Positions 58,663-64,000 of a stretch of DNA of 64,000 nt are shown here, in pieces; within the stretch, counting starts at the first letter, position 1; every line of letters starts with the position of its first letter. Source of the DNA: an uncultured Clostridia bacterium (GTDB lineage Bacteria > Bacillota > Clostridia > Christensenellales > Borkfalkiaceae); the NCBI GenBank assembly GCA_930990665.1, contig CAKNQN010000004.1:1-64000 (forward strand), read 5' to 3'. Position numbers and translations under genes: made by a program. The notes under the pieces were generated by a model. It had not been told where the DNA came from. It did not search any database and saw nothing but the letters and a program-made list of their open reading frames with translations.

Positions 58663-58694
58663 AAAAAGGCGCTCTTCTTGGGCGCCTTTTTTTG
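58663..58694 (+). terminator. gap terminator
   Basis: AAAAAGGCGC..GCGCCTTTTTTT. Confidence 0.88.
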
Positions 58695-58822
58695 TTCTGT
58701 GCGAGTGTTTTCTGTTCGTTTGTTTTCGGGCAGTTGAACCGGGTATACGTTATTTCAGAAGAGCAAAGGGTGAAGGTGCGATTATTTTTTCAGAAAGATA
58801 ATAAATAGGAGCATACAGCCGC

Positions 58823-60376
58823 TCATCCAGAAAGGTCGGAGGGGCCGGGACTTTTTGAAGGTGCGAGGCGGCGCAAGGTGAAGAGCATGGTCAAAAAGCA
58901 GGCGAGCCCTCCGACGAAGTTAGAGATCGGTTCTGCGAGAAATACGCCCGTGACGCCCAGGGAGGGAATATAGGGGAGTGCGATGGTGAGGGGGACGACG
59001 ATGACGATCTTGCGCAGCAGCGAAAAGAAAATCGCCTGTCTGGCTTTTCCAAGCCCCACGAACACGCTCTGGCCGGAAAACTGAAAGGCCATCATGAAAA
59101 ATCCGAAATAATAGATGTGCAATGCAGGGACGCCCGCTTCGAGCAGGGCAGGGTCGTCATTGAAAATGGTCATCAGCTGGCCGGGCAGCAAAAAGAGGAT
59201 GAGCCAGGCCGTCAGTGTGTATAAGATTCCGATCACGGTAATAAATCGCATGCTCTGGCGGATCCTGTCGTATTGACCTGCGCCGTAATTGTAGCCGATG
59301 ACGGGCTGGGCGGCGTTGGTGAGCCCCTGGATCGGCAGAGAAACGACGTCCCGCAGGGAGGTGAGGACAGTCATCACGCCGACGTAAAGGTCGCCGCCGA
59401 ACGCTTTGAGGGTGGAAGTACAGGCGATCTGTACCGCTCCGTTGGAGGCATACATCACAAATCCTGCCGTGCCAAGTGAACAGATTTCGCGGACGATTTT
59501 GCCTTCTAGGCGGAAGTTCTTTTTGCGCAGACGCAGCTGCGAGCGCTTTCCGCATAAAAACCACAGGACCCATGCCGCCGAGAGAATTTGTGACAATACG
59601 GTCGCCAGAGCTGCGCCCGCAACGCCCATGTCGAAGGCAAAGATGAAGAGCGGGTCGAGTGCAATGTTCGCCGCGGTGCCGGCAGCCACCGTCACCATTC
59701 CGTATTTTGTGTAGCCCTGAATGTTGATAAAGCCATTCAGACCGGTCGCGAGCATCGTGAAGGGGGTACCGATCAGATAGATGTTCAGATACTGTGCCGC
59801 AAAGGGAAACGTCGCATCGCTTGCGCCGAATAAGTACAAGAGCGGGCGCATGAGCGGATAACACAGCGCGATCAGACAAGCGGAGCAGCCGGAAAGGAGA
59901 ATAAACGTATTGCCCATGATCTTTTCCGCACGGGCAAGATCGTGTCTGCCCCTTTCGATCGAACACAGAGGGGCGCCTCCCATGCCGAAGAGATTGGTAA
60001 AGGCAAGTATGATGGTGATGATCGGGAAGGTGAGCCCGAGCCCCGTAAAGGCATTCGTTGCCTCGTTTCCCGGCAAGTGTCCTATGTAGATGCGGTCGAT
60101 CAGGTTGTACAGCATCTGTACCAGCATGGCGAGAGTCATCGGCACGGCAAGTCGCACGATGTGCCGCCGCACGCTGCCGCGGGCAAAATTGTTCTGCTCA
60201 TTCCCGATGTCGGCTTCTGCCTCTTCCGGGACTTGATCCGGCGTTATATCCGCGGGTATGAGCGCTTCGTCATCGACCGCTTCTGCGTCCGGATGCTCCT
60301 TTCGGGGGCTTGTATAAGCAGCGCTCTCCGCGTGGCCGTGATCGCCGGCAGATTCTTTGTTTGAATGTCCTTTCAT
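58823..60376 (-). CDS. MATE family efflux transporter with acidic/His-containing N-terminal extension
   Basis: SVRRHIVRLAVPMTLAMLVQMLYNLIDRIYIGHLPG, QPVIGYNYGAGQYDRI; about 65 aa polar extension. Confidence 0.92.
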   Translation of the reverse strand: MKGHSNKESAGDHGHAESAAYTSPRKEHPDAEAVDDEALIPADITPDQVPEEAEADIGNEQNNFARGSVRRHIVRLAVPMTLAMLVQMLYNLIDRIYIGHLPGNEATNAFTGLGLTFPIITIILAFTNLFGMGGAPLCSIERGRHDLARAEKIMGNTFILLSGCSACLIALCYPLMRPLLYLFGASDATFPFAAQYLNIYLIGTPFTMLATGLNGFINIQGYTKYGMVTVAAGTAANIALDPLFIFAFDMGVAGAALATVLSQILSAAWVLWFLCGKRSQLRLRKKNFRLEGKIVREICSLGTAGFVMYASNGAVQIACTSTLKAFGGDLYVGVMTVLTSLRDVVSLPIQGLTNAAQPVIGYNYGAGQYDRIRQSMRFITVIGILYTLTAWLILFLLPGQLMTIFNDDPALLEAGVPALHIYYFGFFMMAFQFSGQSVFVGLGKARQAIFFSLLRKIVIVVPLTIALPYIPSLGVTGVFLAEPISNFVGGLACFLTMLFTLRRLAPSKSPGPSDLSG

Positions 60377-60527
60377 GTTCTTTTTCCCTTCTCTCTATTA
60401 TAGACGAATGCCGCTCGTTTTGTCAAGGCGGAGAGACGGAAACGATTCGGACGGCTGGACATATATATAGAGTGGAAAGAATTTTCGGTCGGACAAAGTG
60501 TAGGGATGAGCTTTTCGTAAATTTCTG

Positions 60528-60556
60528 TTGACAAATCCGCGGGAAGTTGCTATAAT
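60528..60556 (+). promoter_or_regulatory. promoter of GNAT gene
   Basis: TTGACA - 17 nt - TATAAT. Confidence 0.88.
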
Positions 60557-60602
60557 TCGTCTTGGTTCCGAAGATTGCCCGTGCGGGCGGGGAGGTGTTG
60601 AG

Positions 60603-61058
60603 ATGATCGTACGACGAGTGACAGAAAGGGACAGAGAGGAGTTTATCCGTCTTTCTGAGTCGTTTTATCATTCTTCGGCGGTTTTGCATCCCGTTCCGAG
60701 GGAATACCATGCGGCGCTTTTTGACGAGGCGATGCGCTCAGATGCGTATACCGAAGCATTTCTCCTGGAAGAAGAGGGGCGCGCGGTGGGGTTCGGTGTC
60801 ATCTCCAAAACTTTCTCGCGCGAAGCGGGCGGTATGGTATTGTGGCTGGAAGAGCTCTTTCTGTGCGAGAATTGCCGCGGCCGCGGATATGGCAGAAAAT
60901 TCTTTGATTTTATTGAAAAATACGCAAGGGAGAAGGACTTCAAGCGTATCCGTTTGGAAGTGGAGCCGGAAAATACACGCGCGCAAGCTCTGTATGAGCG
61001 CCTCGGTTATCAGCACCTTCCATATTTGCAGATGGTCAAGGAAGAGGGGCAGTTCTGA
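60603..61058 (+). CDS. GNAT family N-acetyltransferase
   Basis: LEELFLCENCRGRGYGRKFFDFIEKYAREKDFKRIRLEVEPENTRAQALYERLGY. Confidence 0.93.
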   Translation: MIVRRVTERDREEFIRLSESFYHSSAVLHPVPREYHAALFDEAMRSDAYTEAFLLEEEGRAVGFGVISKTFSREAGGMVLWLEELFLCENCRGRGYGRKFFDFIEKYAREKDFKRIRLEVEPENTRAQALYERLGYQHLPYLQMVKEEGQF

Positions 61059-61092
61059 AAACGTAAAAAGGAATGTGTTTTTTAGGTAAATT

Positions 61093-62469
61093 ATGCTGAA
61101 ATTGAAGGCGGGTCATACGGTAGCGGCATGCTTTGCCGGATATATAACGCAGGCGATCATAAACAATTTTGCGCCGCTTCTCTTTGTCACTTTTCATTCT
61201 ACATATGGATTGTCGCTCGCTCTGATCGGCGCGATGATCACGATCAATTTCGGGATCCAGTTGCTCGTCGATCTTTTTGCGTCCAAATTTGCCGATAAAA
61301 TCGGTTATCGTCCTCTCATCGTTGCGGCGCATATTCTGGCGGGGGCCGGGCTTGTTTTCCTTGCTGTTCTTCCGGAAGTTCTCCCGTCGCCGGCGGCGGG
61401 GCTTTTCATTGCTGCGGCTGTATACGGGATCGGGGGAGGACTTATCGAAGTGCTCGTGAGCCCCATCGTGGAGGCGTGTCCTTATCGGAATAAAAAATCC
61501 ATGATGAGCCTTCTGCATTCCTTTTACTGTTGGGGACAGTTGGGGGTTGTGGCTCTTTCCACCCTCGTGCTGGCGGCGGTCGGGATCGGCAACTGGCGTA
61601 TTCTTGCCTGTGTCTGGGCTGTTTTCCCTCTGCTGAATGCCGTGCTCTTCATGTTTGTGCCGATCTACAAGCTCGTGGAGGGGGGTGACAGCATGAAGTT
61701 GTCCGAACTTTTCCGCTCGAAAACTTTTTGGCTGTTCGCCTTTCTGATGATCTGCTCGGGAAGCAGTGAAACGGCCGTCAGTCAATGGGCTTCCGCGTTT
61801 GCCGAAACGGGGCTGGGCGTTTCCAAAATGTGGGGCGATCTGCTCGGTCCATGTCTTTTTGCGGCATTTATGGGTATTTCCCGCGTGATCTTTTCCAGAT
61901 ATGGGGAAAGAATTGCTTTACAAAAAGCCCTTATGGCCGGGGCCGTCGGCTGCGTCATCGGATATTGTATGTGTGCCTTTGTACCCTTGGCCGGGGTCGG
62001 CCTTGCGGGCTGTGCCGTCGTAGGCTTTTCGGCGGGCGTGATGTGGCCGGGCGTTTTTTCGTTTGCATCCGGCAAACTGCCCAAAGGCGGTACGGCGATG
62101 TTTGCTCTCCTCGCTCTCGCGGGGGACGTAGGATGTTCCGCCGGGCCTTCGGCTGTCGGGGCTGTAGGCGATGCTTTCGGCGGAAGTCTGCGCGCAGGCA
62201 TTGCTTTCGGTTTGCTATTCCCCGCTCTGATGTTCATCGTTCTCCTGCTGTACGGAATTTCTCGCAGGAAAGAAAATCGTCGTGCTCTTGCCGCGTACAT
62301 GCACCCGGACGGTTCAGCCGTGCAGTCAGACGGGTCCCTTTCCGCCGATTCGGGAGAATTACGTGAGACGGATGCGCATGCCCTCTCTGAAGATCCAAAT
62401 GAACGATCTGTTGCATCTCATGCAGGAAAGGAGGAGAAAGACCAAGGGCATAGCGATAGGCTGCCGTGA
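61093..62469 (+). CDS. MFS transporter
   Basis: 12-TM pattern; FASKFADKIGYRPLIVAAH; MWPGVFSFASGKLPKGGTAMFALLALAGDVGC. Confidence 0.88.
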   Translation: MLKLKAGHTVAACFAGYITQAIINNFAPLLFVTFHSTYGLSLALIGAMITINFGIQLLVDLFASKFADKIGYRPLIVAAHILAGAGLVFLAVLPEVLPSPAAGLFIAAAVYGIGGGLIEVLVSPIVEACPYRNKKSMMSLLHSFYCWGQLGVVALSTLVLAAVGIGNWRILACVWAVFPLLNAVLFMFVPIYKLVEGGDSMKLSELFRSKTFWLFAFLMICSGSSETAVSQWASAFAETGLGVSKMWGDLLGPCLFAAFMGISRVIFSRYGERIALQKALMAGAVGCVIGYCMCAFVPLAGVGLAGCAVVGFSAGVMWPGVFSFASGKLPKGGTAMFALLALAGDVGCSAGPSAVGAVGDAFGGSLRAGIAFGLLFPALMFIVLLLYGISRRKENRRALAAYMHPDGSAVQSDGSLSADSGELRETDAHALSEDPNERSVASHAGKEEKDQGHSDRLP

Positions 62470-62567
62470 CGGAATTGCCGTTACTTTGTGATGGCGTATT
62501 TTTCCTTTTCCGCATATAATAATAAAGGGAGTGCTTCTCCCGCTATTTTTACGAGGGGGAAAGGATC

Positions 62568-62867
62568 ATGTTTTTCTTGTACCTGATCTTGTTCGGCGGC
62601 TGCGGTTCCCGCTGTGGCAGTTGTTCCGAGAGGGGAAGTAATGTCTGGAACGGCTGTAACAATTATGACAGCTGCAACGGCTGCAACGGCTGTAATCGCT
62701 GTAACAGTTGCAACGGCTGCGTTCAGATCACTTCGAACGCGTCATGCGGCGGTTATACTTCGTGCTGCCGCAGCAAAGCCTGCACCGGTTTCGGCAGTAA
62801 CAGCGGAGTGTGCTCGGACCGTGCGTATTACATGCGTCAATACGCGCTCTGCGGCTGCGATCATTGA
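62568..62867 (+). CDS. Cys/Asn/Gly-rich mini-protein, unknown function
   Basis: 99 aa with 17 Cys; core NGCNNYDSCNGCNGCNRCNSCNGC; SD GGGGGAAAGG before ATG; own -10 (TATAAT 62515-62520) and terminator. Confidence 0.75.
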   Translation: MFFLYLILFGGCGSRCGSCSERGSNVWNGCNNYDSCNGCNGCNRCNSCNGCVQITSNASCGGYTSCCRSKACTGFGSNSGVCSDRAYYMRQYALCGCDH

Positions 62868-62895
62868 AATTTGCAGGTCTTATCCTGTCAGGGGA

Positions 62896-62918
62896 GGGCC
62901 GCCGAAAGGCGGCCCTTT
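62896..62918 (+). terminator. terminator of Cys-rich gene
   Basis: GGGCCGCC-GAAA-GGCGGCCC then TTT. Confidence 0.75.
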
Positions 62919-63196
62919 CCATTTGTTCTGTAAAATTGATTTTCATTAAATCGAGGGCTGGAATATCCGCCTGGAGAACAAAATTGAATCATAAAGGCGC
63001 ATGGAATATTTTCTTGGAACTTTTGGAACTTTTGTGAGATTCTTGCTTTATCCGTTTGCTTTTGTTATGATTTTGTGATAAAATAAAGATAAAAGTATGA
63101 GTTCAGTTTATTTTTTTGTTTTACTTCGAAACGGAGAAGTTTACGGAAGAACTGTTCGCTTTTGGGCGGATAAATAAAGTACTTTGGAGGTTTCAG

Positions 63197-64000
63197 ATGG
63201 TTGAAAATCAGAACACCGAAGAACCGAAGGTCGAAGAGCAGCAGCCCGAACAGGTTGCTGCGGAATCGGCAGAAGGGGAAGCGGTAGCGGAAACCAAGTA
63301 TACCGGTTTCCTGGGCAAAGTCGATAACTACTTCGGCATCACGAAGATGAAGTCGACTTTCAAAACGGAGATGCTGGCGGGGCTTACCACGTTCATGACG
63401 ATGGTCTACATCCTCATGGTCAACGCGGGTATGTTCGAAAATGTCGCCGGCAGCGGCCTCACATACGGAGCTGCCTACATCTTTACGGCGATCGGTGCGA
63501 TCATCGGTACACTGCTCATGGCATTCCTCGCAAAAATACCGTTTGCGCAGGCGCCCGGAATGGGGTTGAACGCTTTCTTCTGCTTTACCGTATGCGGAAC
63601 TTTGGGTTATTCATACGCGAACGCGCTGCTTATCGTTCTTTGCTCGGGCGTGCTGTTCCTTATCCTCACCATCGTCGGCGCGCGCAAGATGATCGTCCGT
63701 TCTGTGCCTACGGCGATCCGCATGGCGATCCCTGCCGGTATCGGCCTGTTCATCGCCTTTGTCGGTCTGCAGCAGGCGGGCGTCATCACCACCGATGCAC
63801 AGATCATCAACGGTGCGATCTCCAGCTCCACGATCGTTCTGCTCCGTTCTTTCAACGTCCTTTCGGATACGTTCAACGGATTCGCAGCGATGACCGCGGT
63901 CGTAGCTATCCTTTCCTTGCTGATTATCGCCATCTTTGCAAAACTCAAGATCAAGGGCGCTGTTCTGTACGGTATCGTCGGCAGCACTCTCCTGTATTAT
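63197..64000 (+). CDS. NCS2 family purine permease (COG2252-like), truncated by window end
   Basis: Reading from ATG 63197 (SD TTGGAGG): MVENQNTEEP...KYTGFLGKVDNYFGITKMKSTFKTEMLAGLTTFMTMVYILMVNAGMF...APGMGLNAFFCFTVC; open to the last base; not in the ORF track. Confidence 0.92.
   Translation, partial: MVENQNTEEPKVEEQQPEQVAAESAEGEAVAETKYTGFLGKVDNYFGITKMKSTFKTEMLAGLTTFMTMVYILMVNAGMFENVAGSGLTYGAAYIFTAIGAIIGTLLMAFLAKIPFAQAPGMGLNAFFCFTVCGTLGYSYANALLIVLCSGVLFLILTIVGARKMIVRSVPTAIRMAIPAGIGLFIAFVGLQQAGVITTDAQIINGAISSSTIVLLRSFNVLSDTFNGFAAMTAVVAILSLLIIAIFAKLKIKGAVLYGIVGSTLLYY

Noticed and set aside
62950-63196. Purine riboswitch upstream of the NCS2 permease
   Set aside because: Could not identify the conserved purine-aptamer core by eye; needs an Rfam/Infernal search

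Overview
The window is a dense bacterial chromosome segment of about 64 kb from an anaerobic, Gram-positive (Firmicutes/Clostridia-like) organism. Taxonomy is inferred from gene content only. The left part is a division and cell-wall (dcw) cluster: rpsT(-), murI, then mraZ-rsmH-ftsL-like-ftsI/spoVD-murE-mraY-murD-ftsW-murA-ftsQ/divIB-ftsA-ftsZ, followed by spoVG(-) and murC. murF and murG are not at their usual places. The middle carries DUF815(-), ilvC, the ftsK/spoIIIE-rimO-pgsA-cinA-like-recA-nadE-rny run, a lipoprotein, a YdbC/PC4-like gene, purB, a two-gene SUF/SMS-like SufC+SufB locus, a ZIP transporter, an SDR, serCA(-), an undescribed coiled-coil protein, rnj, a TrmR-like methyltransferase with a U32 peptidase, dinB and an amidohydrolase. 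The right part has a small Xre regulator, PerR/Fur-rubrerythrin-flavin reductase/rubredoxin (-), an ATC-hydrolase-like protein, fba(-), an M29 aminopeptidase, gap, MATE(-), GNAT, MFS, a 17-Cys/99-aa mini-protein in its own transcription unit, and the start of an NCS2 purine permease that runs off the window and is missing from the ORF track. No tRNA, rRNA, CRISPR, IS element or prophage was recognised. The most notable observations are: (i) three 10-bp-phased MraZ-box-like repeats overlaid on a perfect promoter; (ii) a regulator whose 18-bp operator exactly fills the -35/-10 spacer of a divergent promoter for an apparent short RNA; (iii) a 51-bp tandem repeat after serA that multiplies the 3' arm and U-tract of its terminator; (iv) a recurrent pattern of short (about 43-67 bp) degenerate tandem repeats in intergenic and gene 3'-end positions; (v) the Cys-rich mini-protein; (vi) the coiled-coil protein; and (vii) the minimal SMS-like locus. 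All assignments come from reading the sequence and translations; no database search was run.
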